From the NCBI GenBank assembly GCA_964523405.1, contig CAZGAQ010000003.1:62001-126000 (forward strand): a DNA stretch of 64,000 bases, in the 5' to 3' direction. Made by a program: the position numbers and the translations under genes. Under the pieces are notes generated by a model. It was not told the DNA's origin. It did not search any database and saw nothing but the letters and a program-made list of their open reading frames with translations. How positions within the stretch are numbered: the first letter of the stretch is position 1; every line of letters begins with the position of its first letter. The DNA comes from CAZGAQ01 sp964523405 (GTDB taxonomy: Bacteria > Planctomycetota > Phycisphaerae > UBA1845 > Fen-1342). Below are positions 17,777 to 27,474 of this stretch, in pieces.

Positions 17777-19468
17777 ATGCCGTCGCCGCAATCCCGACCT
17801 GCCGCCCCTCCGCCGTACCGTTCCGCCGGCGCGGAGCGGTTGTATGTCTACTGGCTGGCGACCACGATGGTGCTCCTGCTGGCCTGCTTCGCCATCCTGG
17901 CCTACACGGCCGGGGCGCGGCGCGACTACCTCGCCCGGGCGCAGGAACTGCAGAGACTGCAGGGCCGCGTGGCCCAGCTTGAGACGGAGCTCCGCGCCGC
18001 ACGCAGCGCCGCGACGCACCCGACGCCTCCGCCGCCGGACTCGCACGCGCCGCTCTTCGTGCCCCCGGACAGCGGCAACCAGCGGCCCGCCGACCACAGC
18101 ACCCTCACCCCCCCACCGTCGCCCGCACCGCGCGCCGCTACGGAGCCCAACGCCGCGCCAAGCCCGCTGACCGAAGCTGCCGTACAACGCACACTGACTC
18201 GGCTATTGGGCGAGAACCCCGTCACTCCGGCCGACGTGGCCGACTCCAATGCGGGCGTCGCGCTTGTCGACCAGGCGGTGGAACAGCCTGCCCCCGCCGA
18301 CTGGAGCGGACGAACTTGGCAGCAACTCGCCATGCTCGCGCGCCTGGTCAACCGCGATGCCGGCGCCGAAATGCTCGCGCGCCGCGCGGAAGCCAAGGGC
18401 GAATGGCTCACGCCTTACGCGGAGCTGGCGGCGCGCGGGCTGCTGATCCGCGGTCGCCCGCAGGATGCACGCGCCGTACTCGAGCGGTGGGCTAGGCCCC
18501 TGCCGAGCGGCGGCATTCCCGCCACCGCCCGCGTCCTGATGGCCGCCGCCCTGCTCGGGACGTCCGGCCCCGCTGCCGCGGACATCGAGCTCAGCCAGCT
18601 CGACAGCACGCACGATCTCGGTCCGTATGAGCTGCTGCGCTTGGGGCGACTGTGGCTGGCGCTGGAACGCTGGCCGCGCCTGGAGACCTTGCTGGCCGCC
18701 GTGCCGCCCCTGCCGGATGATCTGGCCACCGAGTACGGCTTCCTGCAGGCCGCGTCGCTCGCGCGGAGCGGCAAGGGCGTGGAAGCCCTCGCTATCCTGG
18801 ACTACCTCGCGGCCCATCCGCCCACGCCGCCGGAGCCCGGACTGGCTTTGCTCGCCTGGCCACCCATCGGGCCGGACCGTTACGAGCTCGCGGTCTGGCG
18901 CGGACTGGCACTGACGTATGCCCAGAAGCCGGAGCCGGCGCGCGAAATCCTGCAGGACGCGGCCCAGCTCGACCCGGCTCGACCCGATGCGTACTACTAC
19001 CGCGGCATGCTCGAAATCCGGCAGGCGCGGCTGAATGAGGCGCGCGCGTACCTCGAGTCCGCCGTCGCAAACGCGCCGCAGTATGCCCCGGCCTGGGAGG
19101 CGCTGGCGTATCTGGATTTTGGCGCCGGCAAGCTGGAACGCGCCCTGAAATACCTCGCTAGCGCGGTGGAGAGCAATCCGCGACGCGCTCCGACGCACTT
19201 CCTGCTGGCCATCGTACAAGCGTCGGCGGGGCGCCGGCCGGAAGCCACGACGGCCCTGCAAACGGCGCTGCGACTGGACCCGAGTTATCTGATCGAAGCA
19301 CAACGCGCAGATATCTTCCAGCGCATGTTCACGCCGGCCGAGTTGGAGCAGATGGCGGCCCCGGCCGGGGCGGCGCCCCCCGCTTCCGCGCCGGCCAGCC
19401 AGCCGCTGGCTGAGCCGGGCGTGAGCGCCCCCGCGACGCCGCCGGCCCCCGAGGGCAACGCCCCCTGA
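17777..19468 (+). CDS. Membrane-anchored TPR protein
   Basis: 563 residues. One N-terminal membrane helix (about residues 26-47) is followed by a short coiled coil (RAQELQRLQGRVAQLETEL), a Pro-rich spacer (about 80-130), and helical repeats. The clearest tetratricopeptide repeats are near residues 375-480: LALTYAQKPEPAREILQDAA, AYYYRGMLEIRQARLNEARA, AWEALAYLDFGAGKLERALK. A low-complexity Ala/Pro tail ends the protein. It probably scaffolds protein complexes at the membrane. The ATG at 17777 follows AGGAAGG; a longer reading back to 17684 overlaps the previous gene out of frame and is rejected. Confidence 0.75.
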   Translation: MPSPQSRPAAPPPYRSAGAERLYVYWLATTMVLLLACFAILAYTAGARRDYLARAQELQRLQGRVAQLETELRAARSAATHPTPPPPDSHAPLFVPPDSGNQRPADHSTLTPPPSPAPRAATEPNAAPSPLTEAAVQRTLTRLLGENPVTPADVADSNAGVALVDQAVEQPAPADWSGRTWQQLAMLARLVNRDAGAEMLARRAEAKGEWLTPYAELAARGLLIRGRPQDARAVLERWARPLPSGGIPATARVLMAAALLGTSGPAAADIELSQLDSTHDLGPYELLRLGRLWLALERWPRLETLLAAVPPLPDDLATEYGFLQAASLARSGKGVEALAILDYLAAHPPTPPEPGLALLAWPPIGPDRYELAVWRGLALTYAQKPEPAREILQDAAQLDPARPDAYYYRGMLEIRQARLNEARAYLESAVANAPQYAPAWEALAYLDFGAGKLERALKYLASAVESNPRRAPTHFLLAIVQASAGRRPEATTALQTALRLDPSYLIEAQRADIFQRMFTPAELEQMAAPAGAAPPASAPASQPLAEPGVSAPATPPAPEGNAP

Positions 19469-19582
19469 GATTTTGGTTGCGGCGCGACCCCCGCATCGGG
19501 TAGCGTCGGCGCGAGTTCGTGGCGTCGGCAACGACGGCCTCTCGGGGCCGCCACCCGACGCGGCAGCGGAAAGGACGGCGGC

Positions 19583-20905
19583 GTGGCGAACAATCCGCGG
19601 GCAGACCTCTCGGTTGTCCAGGAACGCGCAATTCTGGTGAAGGTCATCCTGGGGAATGCGCCCGAGGTGGAGGACCCGCTGGCCGAGCTGGCGGAGCTGA
19701 CGCGCTCGGCCGGGGCCATCGTCGTAAGTCGGGTGGTGCAGCGCCGGCCGGCGTACCACGCGGCATCCTGTGTGGGCAAGGGGAAACTCGACGAGATCCG
19801 GCAGCGCGCGGATGTCTTCGACGCGAACGTGATCATCTTCGACAACGACCTCAGCCCGTCGCAGATCCGCGAAATCGAGGCCGCAACGGCGCGCAAGGTC
19901 ATCGACCGCAGTGAGTTGATTCTCGACATCTTCGCCTCGCGGGCCCGCACCAGCGAAGCCAAGCTGCAGGTCGAGCTGGCGCAGCTCGAGTACACCGCGC
20001 CGCGCCTGCGCGGCATGTGGACCCACTTGGAGCGCATCGCCGGCGCCGGCGGCGCGACGGGCGCGGGGATCGTGGGCGGCATCGGCACGCGCGGACCGGG
20101 CGAGAGCCAGATCGAAATCGACCGCCGGCTCGTCGACAAGCGCATCACGCTCCTGCGCCGCAAGCTCGCGGAAATCGACGCACGCAAACAGCGCGAGGTA
20201 CGGGCGCGGCGCGAGTTCTACACCGTCTCACTGGTGGGCTACACGAACGCCGGCAAGAGCACGCTCATGAACGCGCTCACCAATGCGGGGGCGTTCACCG
20301 AAGACCGGCTCTTCGCGACGCTGGACACGCTGACGCGCAAGTGGGATCTGGGCAACGGACGCTACGCCCTGCTGTCCGACACCGTCGGCTTCATTCGCGA
20401 CCTCCCCCACCACCTGGTGGCGTCGTTCCGCGCCACGCTGGAGGAAGCGATCAACGCCGATCTGCTGCTGCACGTGGTGGACGCGGCCAATCCGGAGGTG
20501 GAGGCGCAGATCGCGGCTGTCACGCAGGTGCTGACGGAGCTGGGCGCCGGGCACAAGCCGACGGTGCTGCTGCTGAACAAGTCGGACGCGGTCGGTGATC
20601 TGGCCGCGCTGACTCTGCTGCAAAGCCAGCAGCCCGGCGCGGTGTTGATCTCGGCGCGAACGGGGCGCGGGCTGGAGCGGCTGCGCGCCGAGGTGGACGC
20701 CCGGATGCGCGGGGAGCAGCAGGCGTTCACGCTGTCCGTGCCGGCCCACGATGGGAAGGCGCTGTCGTTCCTCGAGCGGTTCGCCGAGGTGCGCGACCGG
20801 CGCTACGAGGACGGCCGGGCGATTCTGGACGTGGCCATCGCACCGCGCGCGCTGGAGCACCTGCACAGCATCGCAGCGGATATCCGGCATCTCGAAACCG
20901 AATAG
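19583..20905 (+). CDS. hflX: Ribosome-associated GTPase HflX
   Basis: 440 residues. The HflX-specific N-terminal domain (about 1-200) carries the glycine loop GTRGPGESQIEIDRR, followed by a G domain with P-loop GYTNAGKS (219-226), DTVGF (G3) and NKSD (G4). HflX binds the 50S subunit and splits stalled ribosomes after heat or antibiotic stress. The gene starts with GTG at 19583; AAGGA lies about 9 bases upstream. It stands just before three small heat-shock protein genes, so a stress context is plausible although they have a separate promoter. Confidence 0.95.
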   Translation: MANNPRADLSVVQERAILVKVILGNAPEVEDPLAELAELTRSAGAIVVSRVVQRRPAYHAASCVGKGKLDEIRQRADVFDANVIIFDNDLSPSQIREIEAATARKVIDRSELILDIFASRARTSEAKLQVELAQLEYTAPRLRGMWTHLERIAGAGGATGAGIVGGIGTRGPGESQIEIDRRLVDKRITLLRRKLAEIDARKQREVRARREFYTVSLVGYTNAGKSTLMNALTNAGAFTEDRLFATLDTLTRKWDLGNGRYALLSDTVGFIRDLPHHLVASFRATLEEAINADLLLHVVDAANPEVEAQIAAVTQVLTELGAGHKPTVLLLNKSDAVGDLAALTLLQSQQPGAVLISARTGRGLERLRAEVDARMRGEQQAFTLSVPAHDGKALSFLERFAEVRDRRYEDGRAILDVAIAPRALEHLHSIAADIRHLETE

Positions 20906-21023
20906 CCGCGTCCTCAGGAACCCCTCCCGCACGTTCGCGGCGGACGGAGCCCTGACGCGACGGCTCGCGAGCGTGCAGGCACATCGGGAACAGGCGCATG
21001 GGCGGGGCGCTGCCGTGTTCAAC

Positions 21024-21050
21024 GCCGGACACGGAAGTCCGGCGCTACGG
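21024..21050 (+). repeat. Dispersed palindromic repeat
   Basis: CCGGAC-ACGGAA-GTCCGG hairpin followed by CGCTACGG. Same layout as the copies at 14875, 22319 and 24718, with different but still paired stem bases. Confidence 0.6.
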
Positions 21051-21215
21051 CCGCAACGATGCGCGGGGGCTGGGAAGAACGTAGTTCTGAAGCGATTTCG
21101 GGCCTGCCAATCGTGACGAATTGGCAGCAAAACCGGGGGCGGCAAGCGCCAGCACATATCCCGCAACCCTTTTCCCGGCCGATACTTACAGCTTCTCGCC
21201 AAGCCATGCTGCATG

Positions 21216-21232
21216 TGGCACGGCCCCTGCTT
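21216..21232 (+). promoter_or_regulatory. Probable sigma-54 (-24/-12) promoter for hsp20 cluster
   Basis: TGGCACGGCCCCTGCTT matches the TGGCAC-N5-TTGCW consensus at all but one position, with the invariant GG (21217-21218) and GC (21229-21230) separated by the required 10 bases. It lies about 60 bp before the first hsp20 start at 21293. No enhancer-binding protein gene is nearby. Confidence 0.5.
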
Positions 21233-21292
21233 CATGTCCTACCGCTGCCGCCGGGTGGCGGCACGATGGCAACACGAGCTGGAGGTGCTGAC

Positions 21293-21721
21293 ATGAACGC
21301 ATTGGCAACGTTTCCGTTTCCGCCGGTCACGCAGTTGCGGCGCGAGCTCAATCGGTTGTTCGACGGCGTGCTGGGGAGCGAGGACCTCGACCTGCGGCCG
21401 TTCCCGGCCCTGAACCTGTGGGAGGACAGCGAGAACCTGTACGCCGAAGCCGAGGTCCCGGGCCTGGCGCTGCACGATCTCGAAATCCTCGTCCAGGGCA
21501 ACGAGTTGACGATCAAGGGCGAGCGCAAGCCGTTTGCTCAGGAGCCGGCGCTGTACCACCGGCAGGAGCGCGGCACGGGACCATTCTCGCGGTTCATCAC
21601 CCTGCCGAGCGAGATCGACGCGGAGAAGGTGGACGCGTCGCTAACCAACGGCGTGCTGACGATCCGGCTGCCGAAGTCCGCGCGCGCCAAGGCGCGGCGG
21701 ATCACGGTCCGGGCCTCGTGA
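21293..21721 (+). CDS. Small heat-shock protein, Hsp20/alpha-crystallin family (1)
   Basis: 142 residues. The alpha-crystallin domain spans about residues 38-130, with the conserved LYAEAEVPGLALHDLEILVQ strand pair and the signature A-x-x-x-x-G-V-L pattern ASLTNGVLTIRLPK near the end. These ATP-independent chaperones form oligomers that hold unfolding proteins for DnaK. GGAGG lies 8 bases before the ATG at 21293. It is the first of three hsp20 genes in a row, 77 bp before the second. Confidence 0.92.
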   Translation: MNALATFPFPPVTQLRRELNRLFDGVLGSEDLDLRPFPALNLWEDSENLYAEAEVPGLALHDLEILVQGNELTIKGERKPFAQEPALYHRQERGTGPFSRFITLPSEIDAEKVDASLTNGVLTIRLPKSARAKARRITVRAS

Positions 21722-21798
21722 GACCCGACTCCTCGCGTGGTGAACCCGGAGCCCCGAACGAGTGCACACGACCAGCCTCTCAGACAGGAGAACGCATC

Positions 21799-22188
21799 AT
21801 GGCGACGAACTGCAATATTCGCGTGGACAATGAGCGGGCGGAACAGACGCGCGGCGGCCGGACGTACGTCCCCGCGGTCGATATCATCGAACGCGACGAC
21901 GAGCTGCTGCTCTTGGCGGACGTGCCGGGCGCACACGCCGATGGAATCGACGTCAACTACGATCGCGGCGAGCTGACGATCACCGCCCGCGTGACCCCGC
22001 GACAGGCGCCGGAGACGCGCTACACGGCCTGCGAATACGGCGTCGGCACGTTTGTGCGAACCTTCCGCATTGGCGAGGGCATCAACGCCGCGAAGATCCA
22101 GGCCGAGTTGAGCCAGGGCGTGCTGACCTTGCACCTGCCCAAGGCCGAGGACGCGAAGGCCCGGAAGATCACGGTGCAGGCGCACTGA
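21799..22188 (+). CDS. Small heat-shock protein, Hsp20/alpha-crystallin family (2)
   Basis: 129 residues, almost entirely the alpha-crystallin domain: VPAVDIIERDDELLLLADVP, GELTITARV, and the end signature AELSQGVLTLHLPKAED. The N-terminal arm is very short (about 25 residues), which in this family usually means smaller oligomers. It differs considerably from its two neighbours, so the cluster is old and not a recent tandem duplication. AGGAG lies 9 bases before the ATG. Confidence 0.92.
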   Translation: MATNCNIRVDNERAEQTRGGRTYVPAVDIIERDDELLLLADVPGAHADGIDVNYDRGELTITARVTPRQAPETRYTACEYGVGTFVRTFRIGEGINAAKIQAELSQGVLTLHLPKAEDAKARKITVQAH

Positions 22189-22228
22189 CGCGGCCCGGCC
22201 ACAAGGTTGAGGGCCCGATGCCGTGTAC

Positions 22229-22344
22229 GTCGGCCACAGGGGTCGACGCTATGGACGTCAGGCCGGAACGCCGGACGGTACCGGGCCACAGGCAAGGTGC
22301 CTGTGCCACACGACACCGTCCGGCACGGAGGCCGGACGCTACGG
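22229..22344 (+). repeat. Three adjacent dispersed palindromes
   Basis: Three hairpins lie between hsp20 genes 2 and 3: an imperfect GTCGGCCACAGGGGTCGAC (22229-22247), CAGGCA-AGG-TGCCTG (22289-22303) and TCCGGC-ACGGAG-GCCGGA (22319-22336) followed by CGCTACGG. Members of the same family occur elsewhere in the window. They may affect the relative expression or mRNA stability of the flanking hsp20 genes. Confidence 0.6.
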
Positions 22345-22415
22345 ATCGATGGAATACCGTTACGGCACAGCGGCGCGCGGGCGCGCGCTGCTGACGGAAC
22401 GAAAGGAGGTTGGCG

Positions 22416-22898
22416 ATGAAACTCGCCCCTTGGAGAGACAAGACGCAGCAAACGACTTCCCTGGCGCAGCGGCCGTTGGATACGCTGCGCGACCGCATCG
22501 AAGATGTGTTCGACCGCTTCTGGCACGATCCGTTCGGCGTGAGCCTGAGCGGCCTGCCCGCGGGCGCCGGCCTTTTGCCGCAGCTCGAGCTGTCGGAGAC
22601 CGACGACCACGTGCTGGTCCGGGCGGAACTGCCGGGCGTCAAGGCGGAGGACGTGCAGATCGAGGTGACCGGACACGTTCTGAAACTGTCGGGCGAAAAG
22701 CACATGGAGCGCAACGAGCGATCCGGAGATTGCCGCTTCAGTGAGCGGCAGTACGGGGCGTTCAGCCGGCTGGTGCAGTTGCCTGCCGCGGTGAACGCAG
22801 ACCAGGTCGAGGCGGCTTGCCGCGACGGCGTGCTGACGATCAAGATGACCAAGCGCGCGGACGCCAGGCCGCGGCGCATTGAAGTACGCGGCACCTGA
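22416..22898 (+). CDS. Small heat-shock protein, Hsp20/alpha-crystallin family (3)
   Basis: 160 residues, with a longer N-terminal arm (about 45 residues including DRIEDVFDRFWHDPFG) than the other two copies, then the alpha-crystallin domain from LPQLELSETDDHVLVRAELP to the end signature AACRDGVLTIKMTKRADA. GGAGG lies 6 bases before the ATG at 22416; a TTG two codons earlier is unlikely. It is separated from copy 2 by a 227-bp repeat-bearing gap that might hold its own promoter. Confidence 0.92.
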   Translation: MKLAPWRDKTQQTTSLAQRPLDTLRDRIEDVFDRFWHDPFGVSLSGLPAGAGLLPQLELSETDDHVLVRAELPGVKAEDVQIEVTGHVLKLSGEKHMERNERSGDCRFSERQYGAFSRLVQLPAAVNADQVEAACRDGVLTIKMTKRADARPRRIEVRGT

Positions 22899-23090
22899 CG
22901 CGGGTCCCTCTTTCTGGCGGCCGCCGTTTCCCCGCCTCACCAACCTGACCCGCCATTCAACCGCCGGCCGGCTCGCAGACGAGCTGCCGGCGATTTCGTT
23001 GCGCACCCGCCCTGCGGACACCTCCGCCCGTTTGGCGCCCGGCCAATTTGCGGCCAGAATTGGCGGATCGAGGCAGGACAGGAGTGGCCC

Positions 23091-24503
23091 ATGAGCCCGG
23101 AAGAGTTGCTGGCGTACGCGCGCGAGAATGGCGCCGAGTTCGTTGATCTGCGCTGGGTAGACCTGCGCGGCGTGTGGCGGCACCGCACGCTGCCCCTGGA
23201 CACGCTGCACACGGACTGGATGTGCACCGGCATCCCCCTCCCGCACGAGTGCGCCGACGGCCAGTGCGCCGGGCTGGCCGAGTCCAGCGCGCGCCTGGTG
23301 CCCGCGCCCGAGACCCGCTTCATCGACCCCTTCTGCCAGCACCCGACCCTCGCCGTGATCTGCGATCTCAAAGACGCCGCCGGTGGCGCTGACCTGCCGA
23401 CGAGCCCACGCGGGGTCGCCCGCCGCGCGGAGGCGTTTCTCGAAAGCTCCGGACTGGCCGAGCGGGCCGAAATCGGCGTCGACCTGGAGTTCTTCATCTT
23501 CGACCAGGTCTCGTACGACCAGGGCATCGCCTCGGGGCACTATCGCCTTGACTCACGCGAAGGCGTCTGGCGCCGCGGCCGCGCCGAGCCCGACAATCTC
23601 GGCACGCAGCTCCGTGCCGGTCAGGCGGCCGGCTGCCTGCCGCCCGGCGACAGCGTGCATAATCTGCGGGGCGAGATGGCGGCCGCCGCCGCGGCGTGCG
23701 GCGTGCAGGTCCTCAGCCACCAGCACGGCCCCGCGACGGGCGGGCATGGCGCGCTGACCCTGGCCCCCGAGCGGCTGATCGAGAACGCCGAGAAGGTCGT
23801 CGCCTGCAAGTACGCGATCCGCAACGTGGCCGCGCGCCACGGCAAGGTCGCCACGTTCATGCCCCAGCCGCTCCACGGCGAACGCGGCGTCGGCCTGCCC
23901 CTGCAGCTCTCGCTGTGGAACGGCACACAGGCGCTGCTCGGCGGGGTCCCGGCCGGTGGACTGTCCGAGGTTGGCACCTGGGCCATCGGCGGCCTCATCC
24001 GCCATGCGCGCAGCCTGCTCGCCTGGACCTGCCCGACAACCAACAGCTACAAACGCCTCACCCACGACCACGGCGGCCCGCACCTCGTCAGCTATTCCAG
24101 CCGCGACCCCGCTGCCCTGATCGGCGTACCGGGACTGCAGAGCGATTTGGCCGGCGGGTGGATCGAGTTTCGCGCCGCCGACCCAACCTGCAATCCGTAC
24201 CTCGCGTTCAGCGCGCTCGTCATGGCCGCGGCCGACGGCATCCAGAACCGCCTCGACCCCGGCCCCGGACTGACGCGGTATCTGACGAGCACGGCCTCGG
24301 ACTGCCCGGTGCCGGCGCGCGTGCCGGTGTCGCTCGAGCAGGCGCTGGCGGCGCTGGAGGCCGACCAGCTCTACCTGACGCGCGGCAACGTCTTCCCGCC
24401 AGAACTGATCGCCGCCTGGGTCGAGGAGAAACGCACGGTGGAAGTCGAGGCCGTCCGCACGCGGCCGCATCCCTATGAATTCTGCCTCTACTTCGATGCC
24501 TAG
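23091..24503 (+). CDS. Glutamine synthetase homologue with altered active site
   Basis: 470 residues, colinear with type I glutamine synthetase (GlnA) over its whole length: N-terminal beta-grasp domain (EFVDLRWVDLRGVWRHRTLP) and catalytic barrel with GKVATFMPQPLHGERGVG, the well-kept CPTTNSYKRLTHDHGGP and the end strand GGWIEFRAADPTCNPYLAF. Residues that bind metal, ammonium or ATP in canonical enzymes are replaced: Glu-Pro-Glu by Asp-Leu-Glu (131-133), His-His-Glu by Gln-His-Gly (211-213), Asn-Glu-Val by Gly-Ala-Leu (220-222), Met-His-Cys-His by Leu-Pro-Leu-Gln (269-272), and the Arg of SIRIP by Gly (345). It is therefore unlikely to make glutamine by the normal mechanism; it may be a regulator, a gamma-glutamyl ligase variant or a pseudoenzyme. 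Confidence 0.8.
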   Translation: MSPEELLAYARENGAEFVDLRWVDLRGVWRHRTLPLDTLHTDWMCTGIPLPHECADGQCAGLAESSARLVPAPETRFIDPFCQHPTLAVICDLKDAAGGADLPTSPRGVARRAEAFLESSGLAERAEIGVDLEFFIFDQVSYDQGIASGHYRLDSREGVWRRGRAEPDNLGTQLRAGQAAGCLPPGDSVHNLRGEMAAAAAACGVQVLSHQHGPATGGHGALTLAPERLIENAEKVVACKYAIRNVAARHGKVATFMPQPLHGERGVGLPLQLSLWNGTQALLGGVPAGGLSEVGTWAIGGLIRHARSLLAWTCPTTNSYKRLTHDHGGPHLVSYSSRDPAALIGVPGLQSDLAGGWIEFRAADPTCNPYLAFSALVMAAADGIQNRLDPGPGLTRYLTSTASDCPVPARVPVSLEQALAALEADQLYLTRGNVFPPELIAAWVEEKRTVEVEAVRTRPHPYEFCLYFDA

Positions 24504-24717
24504 AGGGCCGGGTGCCCCTGCTCTGTGAGGAGTGCTGACTGGCGCAACCGCTCACCGTTTGCGCCACAGCACATCGAAGAGACCGACCTTGTCGCTGCCC
24601 AGCCTCCGGAAACCCCGTCGCTGAGGTCCCTTTCGAGGATTTGGTGCTCGCGCTGACGCTGCGCCGGGCTAGAACGGTTTCACTTCACGTGCGGTGCTCC
24701 GGAATGGAGGTGCTTCG

Positions 24718-24735
24718 TCAGGCACGGAGGCCTGA
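24718..24735 (+). repeat. Dispersed palindromic repeat
   Basis: TCAGGCACGGAGGCCTGA followed by CGCGACGCGG; exact reverse complement of 14169-14186 and compensatory variant of 22319-22336. Confidence 0.65.
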
Positions 24736-24851
24736 CGCGACGCGGCAACGCACCATGAGTGCAGCCGCTCCAGCCGTGGTCACCGTCCGGCCAGGTCATG
24801 CCGCACGGCGGACTTGCTTTGGGCCCGCGGCGCGACCACACTATAGGTACT

Positions 24852-24974
24852 GGGTCTCCTGCTTGATGTGCAAACATCCTTGGGCAGCCCTTGTGGCAAG
24901 CTCGTCAGTGATCATGGGACTCGATCCCGGAAACGATCACCAGGAGACCCGGCTTTTTGCCCCTCTCGGGTCTC
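24852..24974 (+). ncRNA. Candidate structured RNA with alternative pairing
   Basis: A perfect 10-bp outer helix joins GGGTCTCCTG (24852-24861) to CAGGAGACCC (24941-24950). Inside are GATGT-GCAA-ACATC (24865-24878, a GNRA tetraloop), CTTG-TGG-CAAG (24890-24900), and a 6-bp helix GTGATC/GATCAC (24908-24913 with 24935-24940) topped by GGGA-CTCGA-TCCC. The 3' strand is followed by GGCTTTTTG. A downstream CGGGTCTC (24967-24974) is perfectly complementary to GAGACCCG (24944-24951), giving a competing hairpin that would break the outer helix, as in a switch or attenuator. It matches no RNA class I recognise. The nearest plus-strand gene (fumC) is 890 bp away, so a trans-acting RNA or a mobile-element RNA remnant is as likely as a riboswitch. 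Confidence 0.4.
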
Positions 24975-25033
24975 GTCCCGTCTCCCACACCTGCTCAGTC
25001 CATGCCGGACCGCGCCGCGCGGGCGGGTGAGCC

Positions 25034-25585
25034 CTATTGCTCATTCATCGCGCGCTCGATGAACTCCGTCTTCGCCTCCGTGTACGCGACCCGGTCGTGC
25101 GCATGCTGAGCCGCCAACCGCAGCTTCAGCCGCCCATATCCCTCCGCTACGTCCGGCCGCGCGCGCAGCAGGTCCCGGAAACGCAGCTCCCTCGCTTTGA
25201 ACCCGGGGGCGCCAAAGTGCAGATGGTGCGTCCGCTGCCCCGCGGCATCTCGCTTGATGCACCACGTGAACCACGGCGGCGTGTCATCGCCCGCGGTCGG
25301 CCGCCAGAAGCAGTCATAGCCCTGCGGCTCCAGCACCTGCGGCACAACCTCGCGCGCCCGCTCGACATCCGTCACCTCGATAACCATGTCGACGATGGGC
25401 TTGGCCGCCAGACCCGCCACGGCCGTACTGCCGAAGTGCTCGATCCGCACGACCAGCCCTGGCGGCAGGCAGCCGCGCAGGTGCGCCTGTTCCTCCGCGA
25501 ATCGCGCCGGCCACGCCGGGTCGTAGGGCACGACCGCAACCTCCTCCGCTGTCACGCGCTTTACCTTGTCTTCGAGCGACTCCAT
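25034..25585 (-). CDS. GrpB/DUF4269-type nucleotidyltransferase-fold family protein
   Basis: 183 residues of the GrpB family (UPF0157), which has a minimal nucleotidyltransferase fold. Signature parts are VAVVPYDPAWPARFAEEQAH, the active-site-like RIEHFGSTAVAGLAAKPIVD with the GS/T motif and an Asp, and FWRP, THHLHFGAPG, and LRFRDLLRARPDVAEGYGRL. The substrate is not known for most members; some resemble GNAT-linked or CoA-related enzymes. ATG at 25585 is the family-consistent start; no clear Shine-Dalgarno is seen. It is divergent from fumC with 280 bp between. Confidence 0.85.
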   Translation of the reverse strand: MESLEDKVKRVTAEEVAVVPYDPAWPARFAEEQAHLRGCLPPGLVVRIEHFGSTAVAGLAAKPIVDMVIEVTDVERAREVVPQVLEPQGYDCFWRPTAGDDTPPWFTWCIKRDAAGQRTHHLHFGAPGFKARELRFRDLLRARPDVAEGYGRLKLRLAAQHAHDRVAYTEAKTEFIERAMNEQ

Positions 25586-25865
25586 GCGGGCATGATAGAG
25601 ACTTCGGCCGCGAATCGCGCCGGGCGGCATGCCCCCGACATGCTGGCCGCAGCGCACGGGGCACCACGCCCCCACCGGTAACGTCCACGGCCGCTGCCCC
25701 CGAGTGCGACCACGTCACCCCCGGGCCCCCTGGACTCCCTTTTCGCTATTCGCCATTCGACATTCGCAACTCCCCCCCTCCCCCACTACACTCCCCCAAC
25801 GGGCACGCGGGCCGCGCGCCGCGTCAAGCGCGCCGCCTCCGGGCCCCGATAGCGAAGGGATTGTC

Positions 25866-27290
<1,425 letters not shown>

Positions 27291-27395
27291 CTCGGGCTGT
27301 CGCGTCAGCCTGCGCAAGCGGGCCAAAGGCCGGTCGAGCTTGGCCGGCTCGCGTAGGCTGCGCCAAGGCCAGTCAAGCTTCGCCGCTTCGCGTAG

Positions 27396-27460
27396 GCTGG
27401 GCTAAGGCCGGCGTCGTGCGCCTCAGTGCCACGTGCCGCTTCCGCCGGCTTTAGCCCAGC
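27396..27460. repeat. Inverted repeat GCTGGGCTAAGG family, copy 2
   Basis: Arms GCTGGGCTAAGGCCGGCG (27396-27413) and CGCCGGCTTTAGCCCAGC (27443-27460) pair over 18 positions with one G-U. The outer 12 bases are identical to copy 1 at 14733. Confidence 0.65.
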
Positions 27461-27474
27461 GTCTCGCCCCGCGC

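Larger units (their letters stand above)
20906..21292. other. Upstream region of the Hsp20 cluster
   Basis: 387 bases without a gene. It contains one dispersed palindrome (21024-21050) and a -24/-12 promoter-like element (21216-21232). No CIRCE-type inverted repeat was seen. Confidence 0.5.
24504..25033. other. Gene-free stretch with repeat and candidate RNA
   Basis: 530 bases between the GS-like gene and a convergent GrpB-family gene. It holds a dispersed palindrome at 24718-24735 and the structured element at 24852-24974. A 129-codon open frame spans it, but its composition and content look like chance. Confidence 0.55.

Noticed and set aside
22020..23540. 506-codon minus-strand frame over hsp20-3 and the GS-like gene
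   Set aside because: Crosses two real genes in antisense and has no recognisable motif.
24655..24690. Possible group II intron domain V remnant
   Set aside because: Some resemblance to a domain V hairpin, but arms do not pair and no reverse transcriptase is present.
24914..24934. tRNA-like T arm (GGGACTCGATCCC)
   Set aside because: Loop is 5 bases instead of 7 and there is no acceptor or anticodon arm around it.
24641..25030. 129-codon frame in the intergenic region after the GS-like gene
   Set aside because: No ribosome site, crosses the structured element and a palindrome, no similarity pattern.
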